Assembly (NCBI GenBank): GCA_022829145.1 | Contig: CM040744.1 | Location: 14,394,218 to 14,458,217 of the forward strand | Length of the DNA: 64,000 bases | Source: Albula goreensis | Taxonomy: Eukaryota > Chordata > Actinopteri > Albuliformes > Albulidae | Direction of reading: 5' to 3' | Translations under genes and position numbers: made by a program | Part shown: piece after piece, positions 1 through 34,414 of the stretch | Position numbering within the stretch: the first letter of the stretch is position 1 | Layout: each line of letters opens with the position of its first letter | The notes under the pieces: model-generated | What the model was told of the DNA's origin: nothing | The model's input: only the letters and a program-made list of their open reading frames with translations | The model's database searches: none

Positions 1-1079
1 ACTCTCCAATCATGACCGTGATATACACTGATATTCATTACACTTGCGTTTTCTAACATTTTTGCTATCGTGATTGTTTTATGTGTTTGTTTTTGTTTCT
101 TATTCTTTCTAAAGCTTGATTTCATGTTTGCAGATTGGAGAAATGTTGATTGCCCATCTCATGTGCTTGCTTTTTTGGAACATATATGGTTGACATGGAT
201 ATTTCAACATTCCCTTATCTGTGCCATATAAGAGCTGTCTGACCTCGTCTCAGTGATCAGGAAACAATAATGTTCTTTATTAAATCTGTGTGCATTTTAC
301 ACATACTACACCTAAGCATCTCATCTCATGCCTTGAAGAGTCCATGTCTTAAAGTACATCATGAATTACATATGCAAGATTTTTGATATCATCATATTTA
401 TGATTCTGAAAGGCATGCTTTTGGCAGTGTTGAAATATATTTCCATGCTCGTATGTTGAGAGTTCAAAAGCATCATGCATGTGGAGAATGTCTGTGAATG
501 CAATGGGATCTTGTGAAATGAGGATGCCAGTTTTGTTAGCTGGAAAAAAAACATATTCACTTGCGTTTCTGTCAAATATTAATTGTTCTGCACACGATGA
601 AGATTGCCATGTAGGTAGTACAAATTAACACGAGGTGACAGTAGCAGGAGGGTGTCCTATTTCTGTTAGCTTCTACAAGCTTCACTTGATTAAATATGCA
701 ATTTTGTTAAGTCCTTCATGTCTCATTCTTTACATCTCATTCTTTACATCAAAATTAAACCAAATGTTCTATAGCCATCTATATTATTACAATGCACTAT
801 TATAAATTGATAAATTGGTTTAACACATTCATGGTTTGGTTTGATGTAATAGATAGATGTACAGTGTTCTACTTACTTGATCAGAAATACTATACAGAGT
901 GCATTAAGATCTTGTGTGAATGAGAAACTTCAGAATTTTATCATGGTCATCTGTCATTAGTCTTCCTGACAGAGCATTGCTGGCCATCAAGTAGGTAGCC
1001 CCCCCCACACCATAGATGGGGGAGTGACATCAGCTCAAGTGTATGCTAATCAAAGTGCCATATGTCTGCCCTTCCACAG
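1..1079 (+). other. slc4a4: slc4a4 intron (3' part)
   Basis: This is intron sequence leading to the acceptor at 1078-1079. I looked for the alternative exon that in mammals (97 nt) precedes the terminal NBCe1 exons and encodes a peptide like VPSIKIPMD. Nothing here translates that way, so it probably lies upstream of the window. No other exon or repeat was recognised. Confidence 0.6.
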
Positions 1080-1159
1080 GAGACAAGTCCCCATCTTTCC
1101 TTGAACGACACACGTCGTGCTGAGCGGCTGCACTATTTCCAGGCTAACTCCTTGTCGAG
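1080..1159 (+). CDS. slc4a4: slc4a4 penultimate exon, read in two frames (NBCe1 C-terminus)
   Basis: This exon encodes C-terminal sequence of NBCe1, the electrogenic sodium-bicarbonate cotransporter of the plasma membrane (SLC4 family). It is 80 nt long, with acceptor ccttccacag and donor GTAAGA. Entered with one nucleotide carried over, it reads GAC AAG TCC to DKSPSFLERHTSC and stops at TGA 1121-1123. This matches the end of human NBCe1-A/B (RERSPTFLERHTSC). Entered in phase 0, it stays open throughout (ETSPHLSLNDTRRAERLHYF, then QANSLS) and continues into the exon at 2999. Together they give exactly 61 residues ending in ETSL, the length known for the NBCe1-C tail. In mammals the frame is chosen by including or skipping an upstream 97-nt exon. 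That exon is not in this window, so the switch is inferred from the phases. Only the cytoplasmic tail is present here. Confidence 0.93.
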
Positions 1160-2998
1160 GTAAGACCCTCCCCCCACCCCTCTCCCCACCCCAAGGCTTG
1201 GAGGTCACCTCAGCACCAATGGAAAATTAAGGATAATGTCTCAATTTCTTGTACCACTGTGCAGAAATAATTCTATTACTGCTGTAATTGCCTCTTACTG
1301 GCTTTTAAAACACATTTTTGAGAAAAAAGGCTTGTGCCAGAGTAAAAAGGCAATGCACTCTTTTTATCTTATTAAGAAACCTTGCAGTGTATACATATGA
1401 TATACTTATACACCGGGATACACATTAATGGCCAACCTTGGTCTTGAATCTACTATCTCTGCACTGCATCTCCAGTTCCCTAGCCTTTAGTCTACACTGC
1501 TTTCCTGTCAGCTCAGGTGACCAGGGAGGGATTTCAGTACATCTCCAGACTGACCCAGTTACAGGGATGATTGGGGACAGTATTTGAGGTGGAGGAGAGA
1601 GGTGGGCGAAGGTGAGGGGAGGCCTGGCCGAGCCCTTTGCTGGCAGGCTGCCACGCCCAATCCGTCTGATGCAGGCGGCGGAGGTGCTCATCTGAGAGGG
1701 AATCAGAGGTCACATTGGCTGCTTTTCAAAAACACTCCTCTCCTTATGTTACTCTGAGACTTCTGACTGTATCTGACCTGCAAAGGCAAACACACTATAA
1801 AGACATTAGATGATCACATCAAAGCATTTGGACTTCAATACTTCGAAGGATTTGATTACAAATGCAGTCTTCACATCTAAGTGAATGGATTTGGAATTTA
1901 TTTTCAACTGAACTTAACAAAATGCTGATTTTCTGACTTTCTTAAAGTTAAATTTAAGAATTTACCGTTTAGGGCAGGGATTTCAAATTATTTGGTGTGA
2001 AAGTGGATTTTAAGGAAAAGGCAGTAAAGCAGGACTCCTGTACTGGTAATTTATCAATTTCATGGATGCACTTTAAGAGAGGATCTTGAACCCAACAGAT
2101 ATTATTGTTTATTGCTTACAATTCAGTATGTGGTATATGTTTTGGATCACATGAGGGACAGTTCTGTCTCAACCGCAAGGAGAGTAATGTACGGAAAGAT
2201 CCATTCCCACGGAACTTAAAGGCCCACTCCAGCCAAACATTGTTCCTAGTTTTACTCCAAGAAGTACTCATAAAATGGAAGCAGGGTGATGACTATTACA
2301 GTCATGACCCCTCATTTGCTCAGTCACTTTATGATTGGGATAGCTACATCACATCTGTAATGTCTGCAGGAGCCTACAAAGTAGCAGATGGGGATTGTTT
2401 TAGGAGATACTCAGAAAAGCGAGATTCACATGCTGAATACTCATACTCCTCACTGTGAAATGCCATTTTTAAACTGCATGATGTGATATGATAGCTGAAC
2501 ATCTCAGAATGACCTCAGTCAAGGAGGCCTTCAACAATAATAACCCAAATACTGAGAGGAGTTGTAGGGAGCAAACCTTAATAGGGTTTTAGCAAATTTA
2601 ATGAACCAGGATAAGACTGACGCTTCAGTGTCTACAGCCTCTTCCTCAGAGTCAAAAAAGCGACGTGCGTATCCTCTAATTGCATAACAAGATCAGTTAA
2701 GAGAGACTTTGGGCCTGAAGGTAACCTCAGTTAATTAACCTTGATTGCTTAATTAAAAACATCTGTAAAAGTGGATGATATGTAAAAAGATGTACTTTCA
2801 CCTCTGACAAGTGTATCCTCTACTCAGATAGCCTCACTGGACATGGTCACCAGTTTGATTGTCGTCTTCAGTGTGACGTAATTCTGATTTGCTAACCAGC
2901 AGACCACCTAGAGTCAGGACTACATCCAAATGATGTTTAAATATGCAGTGAGGCTGCAAATGTGACCATTTTGAACGATTTCTCTGTGTTTCTTGCAG
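1160..2998 (+). other. slc4a4: slc4a4 last intron
   Basis: The intron runs from donor GTAAGA at 1160 to acceptor ttcttgcag at 2998. A locally GC-rich patch lies at about 1560-1690. A 117-codon ORF at 2105-2458 overlaps a dispersed repeat and is not taken as a gene. No exon was recognised. Confidence 0.75.
2216..2237 (+). repeat. Dispersed repeat fragment, copy A
   Basis: The 22-nt string TTAAAGGCCCACTCCAGCC plus AAA recurs in inverted orientation at 45200-45221 with one mismatch (G/A). It looks like part of a terminal or subterminal region of an interspersed DNA element. The element's full limits cannot be set from two copies. Confidence 0.5.
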
Positions 2999-3104
2999 TC
3001 CTGAAAGAAATCCATTTAAGTCTGTGCCTCAGATTAGAATAGACCTTGAGCCGGAGGACAATGGGTTCTTCTGGAGGAGCCGAGGGTCTGAGACGTCTCT
3101 TTAA
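2999..3104 (+). CDS. slc4a4: slc4a4 last exon, coding part for the NBCe1-C-type tail ending ETSL
   Basis: The acceptor tttcttgcag precedes a segment that, joined to the 1080-1159 exon (AG + T), encodes 34 residues. They begin PERNPFKSVPQIRIDLEPED, end in GSETSL and stop at TAA 3102-3104. The SVPQIRIDLEPE core and an acidic stretch before a class I PDZ ligand (E-T-S/T-L) are known features of the NBCe1-C and NBCn1 tails. Human NBCe1-C ends ETTL, so ETSL here is a conservative variant that should still bind PDZ domains. In transcripts using the A/B frame, this exon is entirely 3' UTR. The downstream mRNA continues into a long 3' UTR. What I see is the phase-correct join and the 61-residue total; the isoform assignment rests on family knowledge. 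Confidence 0.93.
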
Positions 3105-3838
3105 CCACTACAAGCCCCGCCGCTCCCAACGAACCAACGGATCCAAATGCAGAAGACCTTCCTATTCCTATTCTTACTTTTACTCTATTTTTGCTCTACT
3201 AAGAAAAAAAATACTTCCTGCAATCAACAAAAATGAATTGCATAGAGGGGCAAATTTGTTATCACTTTTTAAGACTACAGTCCTCACTTCCTGCTTTTTA
3301 TGAGGAGAACAAACCTGCCAATAACTGGACAAAAACATAGTGTTGCAAAGGATGCTGTTCCCTCCCCAAAGTAGGTGCTTTTATGAATGGGAAGAAATCA
3401 TAATTGTCACTTGCCTTCCCAGAATCCTCCTGTCTGCTCTAGCACATCGCATGGTAGATTCCAGCATCACACAAGCGTAATTCCTTACTATGCAAAGCAT
3501 CTTGTCTTCTGACAAACAGTTAAAAATGAGGTAGCAGTTCGTCAGCATGCATGGCAGTGGAACTTATGACCTAACCTGCTGTTTTTGCACCTTCCTTGTC
3601 TGAACTTTTTATTCTTTGTTTTAAAAAAAGAAATTACTGTAATTACATTTTCCTGTAGCAGGAAAATAATATTTGATCTGTTTTGTAGCTCTACCTCTTA
3701 TTTTTAGATGCCAGGCATTCTATAAAAATATATAATATTTTGATTTTTTATGGGCACAGCATGGGAATTTAATATTGTTAATATTCTTTCTGTCTTTTTA
3801 GAGTTCCCCTGGGACAAAGTATTCATGAGATTTAATGT

Positions 3839-3844
3839 AATAAA
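3839..3844 (+). terminator. slc4a4: Candidate poly(A) signal AATAAA (slc4a4, proximal)
   Basis: AATAAA lies 735 nt after the ETSL-form stop codon. It would give a short 3' UTR. Use cannot be judged from sequence alone. Confidence 0.35.
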
Positions 3845-4257
3845 AGATAAAGCAATATCTGTGACATAGAGATAATATAATTCAGATTAATTATGGTATT
3901 AACTTTTACATGATGTAATGGTCTATGATGATAATATGCCATTGATACCAATTTTTAGTTTTACTTTTTTAATCACTGTCAGAATTATAAAACAGTATTT
4001 GGTTTTTTCATTTGACAAATATCATTTGATATGTGTTGTGCAGCATTGAGTCAAGCACTCATCACTGAGATCCCAGTATTTGTTAGTTCACAGCAGTGCT
4101 CTGGTGACAGAATACTTGTACAGCTGCCATCTGTTTTGTTATTTTGAGGTGAACTTACAGCAATGTGTACATTCAGGAGGAATTTGTAACAAAAATGAAT
4201 GAGTAAATTCATTTATGTACAATGAACGTGAGAATCTAATAAGTCTCTCCCTCCAAA

Positions 4258-4263
4258 AATAAA
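4258..4263 (+). terminator. slc4a4: Candidate poly(A) signal AATAAA (slc4a4, middle)
   Basis: AATAAA in an A-rich context (ccaaaaataaacaagc). It is an alternative cleavage candidate between the proximal and distal ones. Confidence 0.3.
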
Positions 4264-5167
4264 CAAGCAGTTAAATTTACACAGCTGGCTCCATAACTGG
4301 CATAAAACCCAATCATTTCTCAGCCAATATGCTGGGTAAAGAACTGCTGATCCTGCGCGAAATGATTTACCTAAGTGGCTTAAAATCATATGTAATACAA
4401 TGATCCGAAAAGGTACTTCATTAGCTTATAACAAATGGTAGTTTTTTACAACATATAGCTTTCAGCATTTTCAAATGGTACATTCTGTTCAACCAATAGC
4501 CCACAAATAGAGTTAAAAAACAGGTTGCTAGCCCTTTTATATCAGTTCATGAGTCTTTTTTAACAAGTGTTTATTTATAAGCTTGTTTAATAATTCCAAT
4601 GGTTTTTTGAAATTCTTCCAACTCCTAGTTAGTTTATTTGTATTCCCCCTTGGGAGAAAACAGTATCATCTACTTTCTGTCTAAGTATGGAATTTTAATA
4701 ATTAATAACTAAAACTGGAATTAAAAAGGTTTTCAGGATTTTAATTGGGTGATCTGAGAAATGATGAGCATGACCTAACTGAATTGGCCTGCATGTGATC
4801 CCGTAAGCCTTGTTTTAGTGTATTTCAGTGTATATCCTGTACATTTGGGTATGTTGGCTAATTCCAAGATGCTTGCGATATATATATATATATTTTTGTC
4901 TATTGTTATTGTGATTCATTTTGATTTCCCCTCCCCCCTAAACCAATGTACTGTAGATTACACAAATACGTATACTGTACTTTCAAATTTAAAAATTAAT
5001 TTTAATTTATGGTTGGGAAGGGTAGTTAGTCTAAACAGAATCAAATACACTATCTCAGCATGCGGGACAAATTCTAAGAAAAAAATAACCATTTGAAATG
5101 TAAGGTTAATTCTAGCATATTAAAGACTGATATGTTTTTTCCATTGATTTTTATTGTGACTTTTTAG

Positions 5168-5239
5168 AATAAACACACACAAGTGAAATGATTTATTTTA
5201 GAATTTATATTTTTCAAATGAAATGTATATTAAAATAAA
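5168..5239 (+). terminator. slc4a4: Pair of candidate distal poly(A) signals (slc4a4)
   Basis: Two AATAAA hexamers, at 5168-5173 and 5234-5239, are followed by T-rich sequence (tttgtgaaatttttatttttttgggtgtgg) of the kind seen downstream of cleavage sites. Preferred as the main 3' end. Confidence 0.4.
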
Positions 5240-5270
5240 CAGAATTTATGCAAATTGTCCTGCTTCCTTT

Positions 5271-7479
5271 GTGAAATTTTTATTTTTTTGGGTGTGGCAT
5301 CAGAAGGAAAGTTCTTTTAGGATTGGTGATGTTGACTGAATTTCAGCACAGTGCTCATGCTATAGCAAATATATAAAAAAGGACATTCAAAAAGCTAAGA
5401 TGTGCTTGCATGTTTCTTGTCTGAATGAAGAACCTCAAAGAATATTTACTTCACCAATAAGTGTGAAGGGAGACTGGTTGGTTTTAACCACAACATATTC
5501 AACTTTGAGGAACAATGTGAGCACATCAATCACTCCTCTTGCACCTTGCAGTTCAGGGATTTAGTAGTAATCTTCTGCTTGCAAATGTAACGCTCAGAGT
5601 GTTATATTTGTGCATATTGAAGATAAATGTAAAAGCATTGAAATATGACGTTCTTGGACAAGATCCGGAAACATTTTCTAAAGAGATATTTATTTTCTTT
5701 TTCAAGGGTGCATGCTACAGCTTATGGATTCTCAAATTTGATCCTGGTTTTCGTTCCAACCATAATAACTATATTGAATATATTGAATGAATAGCTGAGA
5801 AGTGTTACACACTTAAAATTTAGTGAGTGACAATGTGACCTGGTCCAGAAACATTGCATCACAAATAGCCATTTACGTCATGCAATATAAATGTACCATA
5901 TTTACATCCAGAAAATATTTTCAGTCAGATCATGCTCCCAGTTTCTGTGCTATGTGCTGCATTGAAGCAAATTCAGTTTGAAATAGTCTGTACTGACAGC
6001 TGAACATAATCAGGTCTTATTTGCTGAAAGTAGAAACCCACTCACTGAAACTAAACCATCTGTATAAAACTCCACCTGAGCAAATGGCAACAAAGTAAGT
6101 CTGTGTTGTGGTCCTATGTATGTAAGGACAGAATTATCGTGGAACTGAAAAAAACATTTTTAATTGTCTCAATTAATCAAGAGCTTGGGATTAATGAAAG
6201 CCAGCATAAACAGTGGATCCCCAGCACCAGGTTTGAGAACCACTACTCCAGTGTGTATGCATGGATACTCCGGTACCCCTATTGGCTTCAGCTGCCCATT
6301 GTAACCTATTTGCACCCTCAGTCTATTTATGTACCTGATACTGACTATAATATTCAATCTATTACCATACATTTCTATAATCATGCAGAATTTACATACC
6401 ACTACATAACATCATAGTAAGGTACACATTCCTCCTCAGTGTGGTTCTAGGGTGGTGGATCTCAGTGTTATTGAGAGGATCTCCTCTCAGTGTGGTTGCA
6501 ACAACCTTGTTTTATGTTAGCTCACATTTACACCCCTCTGTTTGTTCTGTTGGCAAGGTAGCCATCTCAGGTATCAGGGACCTCATGCATGGACTGTGTC
6601 ACACATGTATGCTTATCTGCTGTGCCAGCCAAACATGGAGAATGAGAGGGAAATTGAGTAGCTCAGTGGGAAGGACCTTGAAAAAGTGTCCAATGTTATG
6701 TGTTCTTTAAGAGTCAGAGACACCTTACTGTGTAAAATAGTTCCAACCGTGAGGTGAATCTGTGAGTGTTTGAAGAATTAGAAGAGAGGGCATTGGTTTA
6801 AGTTCAGTTTCACTGGCCTGGTAAAAGGGTGGTTGGCACACCCAGCTGAGCTCTTTCTCTTTCCCATGGAATAATTTTTAAATGGTTGATTTTGCTCCAG
6901 ATGAACTTGCACCAATTCCATGCATATAATCATGTGAAAAGGTAATTAAAGTGAAGTACTATTTATTCATTTTTTTTCCAGGGAACACAAACTTCTGATT
7001 ATGTTTTCATACAGTGGCCCTATGTGCCCTTTGATACCATCATTCTCTGGGTCTTGTCATTGGTCCAACTGGAACACATGGGAAAAATGAGAGAAAAAAT
7101 TGAAATTGTAATGGAAAAAAACTCTGTCGTATCCATTGCACCCTTGGGAAGGACTGTTTAATGTCTATCATTTTATCTTTTTTCTCATGAATCCTCTGCA
7201 GAATGTCATCTTGTACGTTTAGATAATGTCGCCTGCAAGGCCATGGAAAATCCTTCCACTTGACTTCTTGCTCATGCATTGAATTGATAAGCAGCACTCG
7301 GAGCAGTGACAACGAACTGCCAGGTGTTACATTTCTTTTTATGAGGATGAATGGGGTGAGCAAAGACACAGTATGACTGCAGTCAGAGCCATGCCACAAA
7401 AAGACATTGACAAAATGTATTGATGAGTTTTAAATATTTAATGAGCATACCACCAAAATACATTGGTACAAAAACCATT
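5271..7479. other. Intergenic, no gene seen
   Basis: AT-rich sequence between the convergent slc4a4 and gc 3' ends. Short ORFs occur (for example 6103-6417 +) without family resemblance. The phrase ggtttgagaaccactactcc near 6232 resembles hAT-type transposon remnants common in vertebrate genomes, but the element cannot be delimited. Confidence 0.5.
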
Positions 7480-7680
7480 CCTGGATAAACGTATTGATCT
7501 GAGAGGCTCAGCCTGCAGCCCCCACAGCTCAGAGGTCCCAGGTTCCATTCCAAGCTAAAGCACTACTGTTGTACCGATAAGCAAAGTACTTCACTTGAAA
7601 TGTTTCAGGAAATATCCAGCTGTGTAAATTGATCGTGTGTAATATGTAAACTGAATAAGTGTCAGCAAAATGCTTAAATA
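7480..7680 (+). mobile_element. tRNA-derived SINE (old copy)
   Basis: A pol III B-box-like GGTTCCATTCC sits at 7541-7551. It is followed by a body containing aaatatccagctgtgtaaat and a 3' segment gtaaactgaataagtgtcag then caaaatgctta at about 7645-7677. That tail matches the general form of the conserved 3' end of fish SINEs (GGATAAGAGCGTCTGCTAAATG). The A box is degenerate and no clear target-site duplication was found. It is probably an inactive relic. Confidence 0.55.
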
Positions 7681-8280
7681 TATGTATTTAAAACTGAAAT
7701 CTGAGCCAAAATAAACCCCAAACTGAGCTGAGTAAGCACCCTGGGAAGCTTGGCATGGTTACAAGTTTTTGGCCGCTTGATATTGTGTGTAAACAGAACA
7801 CTGACGTATATCCCTGCTGTTGAATAAGAAGAAAATGCTAAAGTAAAGCTGAGTTTGTATTGTATTTATCTGATCAGTTACTTATGTAAGCAGAAAATTG
7901 ACCATTGAAGGTTGATCACCCTCTGACTCTAATTTTCCAGACATGTGATGATTTCACAAGTTTCAGACAAAATGTTTCATAGGAAGATATGGTCACCATA
8001 CATAGACATTTAGTTTTGTCACTGCTTCAACCAGCAAGTCAAATTTCATGTTGCATTAAATAAATAATTTTCTCTCTGAATATTAAGATTTGTATAAATA
8101 CTTGTAAATATAACTACTGGTTTTAGTGTTTTTAAATGACTACTTATACTCACTCATTCATTCACAAAATATGCTGCCATTCTATTATAATGAATACAAG
8201 CGGGCTTAAAGTTTTCTTCAGTGTTCCACGGTGACTCTTTATCATACATTATTAGTACTCCTGAAATGCTTATTGTAATG
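7681..8280. other. Intergenic, no gene seen
   Basis: AT-rich sequence without recognisable coding, RNA or repeat structure. Confidence 0.5.
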
Positions 8281-8512
8281 GGAATCAGCCTGATATCACA
8301 GGCCAAGGCCTACTCTGATGGACTTCCTGAGAGCGCTGACCTTAAAGGCCTCGGCCTGGGTCTGCTTGGGGCTGATGGGAATGCCATGTGGTGTGTGGGT
8401 GTTAGCCTGGAGCAGAGGCAAGCGTGACCCCACTACTCTTCCTCCTCCGCTGTGGGAGACACCAGACAGAAAGAAATCGCAGGGGAAAGAGATACATGCC
8501 CAGCCGTAAGTG
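8281..8512. other. GC-rich block of unknown nature ending in a donor-like site
   Basis: A 230-nt segment is visibly richer in G+C than its surroundings and has ORFs of 60-80 codons on both strands. It ends at a perfect donor-like GTAAGT (cagccgtaagtggc). It could be a noncoding-RNA exon, an old insertion or chance. No protein family is recognised. Confidence 0.3.
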
Positions 8513-8710
8513 GCAAGCTTCCTTATATCAGACTCCAGCTCCATAATGCCCTCACCAGTGCCCCCTTGCTAGAGGACAGGGTATTGTGAGTCTTAATTTT
8601 TTCACTTACATCTTTGTTGTTCTACTGCACTGTTCTTTTTTTTTCAAGGATTTAAACACTTAACACTGGGACTTCAGTTGCAATTGCCAAAAACTTAATT
8701 CATGTACCAA

Positions 8711-8832
8711 ACATGTGAAAAGCAGAACATATGCACTGTTTTGTTGTATAATGGATCTTACATACATTATGATGTATGAATGGAAGATCTGTTGTACAAC
8801 AATACAATGCATATGTTCTGCTTTTCACATGT
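8711..8832. repeat. 122-nt near-perfect inverted repeat (hairpin / foldback element)
   Basis: Left arm 8711-8758 and right arm 8785-8832 are reverse complements over 48 nt with about six mismatches. The outermost 25 nt (starting ACATGTGAAAAGCAGAACAT) match exactly. The 26-nt loop contains its own small palindrome (tacatac...gtatga). No TA or longer target duplication was evident just outside the arms. It may be a foldback MITE or the source of a small-RNA hairpin. Confidence 0.8.
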
Positions 8833-9149
8833 CTAAATCACTCTTTTTTGCAAAACATTACACCTGATTCTCTACAATTGGTATGGTCTTCATGAGAATA
8901 ATCTACTGTGTTTAACTGGAATGCACCTCTATCTAAACACCAAAATTAAATTACCTGGTGGTGACACTAACTCCTCACCTGTATAAACACTACTTGTGTT
9001 GTTGTTTAATTTGCTATCAGAGCTTTTTTAGGAATAAAATGGTTACATGACTTTATTACTAAGGTGCTGTTTAGCTCGACCAAAATGCATTGGAGGGAAT
9101 GAACATCACCATGTCAATGTTAAAATACCTTGTCTGCATCGGGGGACCT
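8833..9149. other. Intergenic, no gene seen
   Basis: AT-rich sequence without recognisable genes or repeats. Confidence 0.5.
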
Positions 9150-9360
9150 TTAACCATGGTGTGAAGCATAAACTGCCACAGCATCCATCATCTCCATGCC
9201 GACCTTAGAATAATTAGGAGTGATGATCTCATCACTTTTCTGGACATACTCCAAAGCATCCTCATTCCTCCTGAGCAGATAGCAGGTGCAGAGCGGCCTG
9301 TGGACTGTGCTGCCTGAGACACAGTTTCCACTGGGGTTCCTGCGGTCTGAAGCCTGCTCC
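9150..9360 (-). pseudogene. Coding-like orphan segment (terminal exon or gene fragment)
   Basis: On the - strand this segment is open for about 70 codons and ends at TAA 9150-9152. The predicted peptide has natural-protein composition, including CTCYLLRRNEDALEYVQKSD, then EIITPNYSKVGMEMMDAVAV and YASHHG before the stop. It has higher GC than its flanks. The LLRRNEDALEYVQKS stretch looks like an amphipathic, TPR-like helix, but I do not recognise the family. No credible acceptor or upstream exon was identified, so a gene fragment or processed pseudogene is as likely as a real last exon. It lies 0.9 kb downstream of gc, on the same strand, but does not match the albumin family. Confidence 0.35.
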
Positions 9361-10154
9361 TCAACTACCCAGTACTTTCAGCCATTTATCTCCCATCCTA
9401 TTCAATGTTTTTCCAATACTGCTGAACAATGTGAATGCCCTAACAAAGTTTCTCACTATAAACTCATGGTCAGAGTGCATGCAATATCTTTTGATGCTGT
9501 GATTCTGCTGTACTGTCTTTCAGCTCTTTGGTGAAACAGGTAATAGCACATATGTTGAAATTTACATGACTAATACGTCCAGTGTCAAATTCATTAGACT
9601 GAATGCCACCTTACTCCACTAGCCATGTGCTAGTTTACATGTCTCTTGGTTGTGAATACACTGACAATGACATGTGAGTATAGACATCTCCACAGATTTA
9701 TCTATGTGTGGGTTTGTTTGACTGTGCATGGTATGTTTGTGTATGAAATATGAAACTTCATTGTTATTCAGCACGCCAAACAAATGACATAAATGCTTAC
9801 AGTTGATGTAATTACAGCTTTGCAATATGTTGCAGTACAACATGTCAATGAATTTAAGATAATTGCATAAATATATGATCATAACCTTAATTACTGTGAT
9901 TACTTCCATGTTCCGCAAGGGTCAGTTGATCGTTAAACTGTTGTGATTGTAATTAATCAATTCAGCCACCAGAGGGAGGGAAATATCAACAAATTCAGTG
10001 AGGATTTCAGCAATGATAGTAAACCCTACTTCTTACTTACATACAGCTCATTTTAGTTTAGTTACCTTTGTTAATTAAATTGGCTATCATTAAATCATTA
10101 AATATTGATCTTTACAAGACGCACAGGAAAACAGTGACCCAGAAATTCAAAAAA
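9361..10154. other. Intergenic, no gene seen
   Basis: AT-rich spacer between the coding-like segment and the gc poly(A) signal. Short ORFs only. Confidence 0.5.
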
Positions 10155-10160
10155 TTTATT
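10155..10160 (-). terminator. gc: gc poly(A) signal AATAAA
   Basis: TTTATT on the + strand is AATAAA for gc. It lies 103 nt past the gc stop codon and is the first such hexamer downstream, giving a short 3' UTR of about 120 nt, as is usual for liver plasma-protein genes. Confidence 0.75.
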
Positions 10161-10262
10161 GAACAATCAGCACTGACGTTTAACATTACAATGTATGTGT
10201 AGGTAGTCCGTGACAGTATGATTATCCATTAATGTCCCTGGTTTGGGTCTCTCCTGATCTGT

Positions 10263-34331
<24,069 letters not shown>

Positions 34332-34339
34332 TTTGTTAT

Positions 34340-34345
34340 TCACAT
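34340..34345 (-). promoter_or_regulatory. gc: Minimal start-stop uORF (ATG TGA) in the presumed gc 5' leader
   Basis: ATG immediately followed by TGA lies 8 nt before the gc start codon (tcacat on the + strand). It is relevant only if the transcription start is upstream of it, which the TATA-like position suggests but does not prove. Confidence 0.35.
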
Positions 34346-34382
34346 GTAATTTTCTTAGATGGAGCACTTGACCCACTCTGAA

Positions 34383-34414
34383 CATAAAGCATGACAGTTG
34401 TAACCAATTAAACA
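34383..34414 (-). promoter_or_regulatory. gc: Putative gc core promoter: TATA-like box and HNF1-like site
   Basis: On the gc strand, GTTTAATTGGTTAC (34401-34414) resembles the HNF1 consensus GTTAATNATTAAC. GCTTTATG (34383-34390) could serve as a TATA-like element about 50-60 nt before the ATG. Mammalian GC is liver-expressed and HNF1-dependent. The match is imperfect. Confidence 0.4.

Larger units (their letters stand above)
3105..5270 (+). other. slc4a4: slc4a4 3' UTR (probable)
   Basis: This is AT-rich, ORF-poor sequence directly after the slc4a4 stop codon, containing several AATAAA hexamers and many ATTTA/TTTTT stretches. Mammalian SLC4A4 also has a 3' UTR of several kilobases. The true end is uncertain, and I placed it after the closely spaced signals at about 5.2 kb. 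Confidence 0.5.

Noticed and set aside
1-1079. Alternative 97-nt-type exon of slc4a4
   Set aside because: No segment translates to the expected VPSIKIPMD-like peptide. An acceptor-like site at about 134 leads only to an unrelated short frame without a donor.
2105-2458. 117-codon + strand ORF in the slc4a4 last intron
   Set aside because: It overlaps a dispersed repeat motif, shows no protein-family resemblance and lies in a normal intron.
6636-6680. tRNA-like 'gtagctcagtggg' phrase
   Set aside because: No B box at the right distance and no foldable tRNA. At most a SINE scrap.
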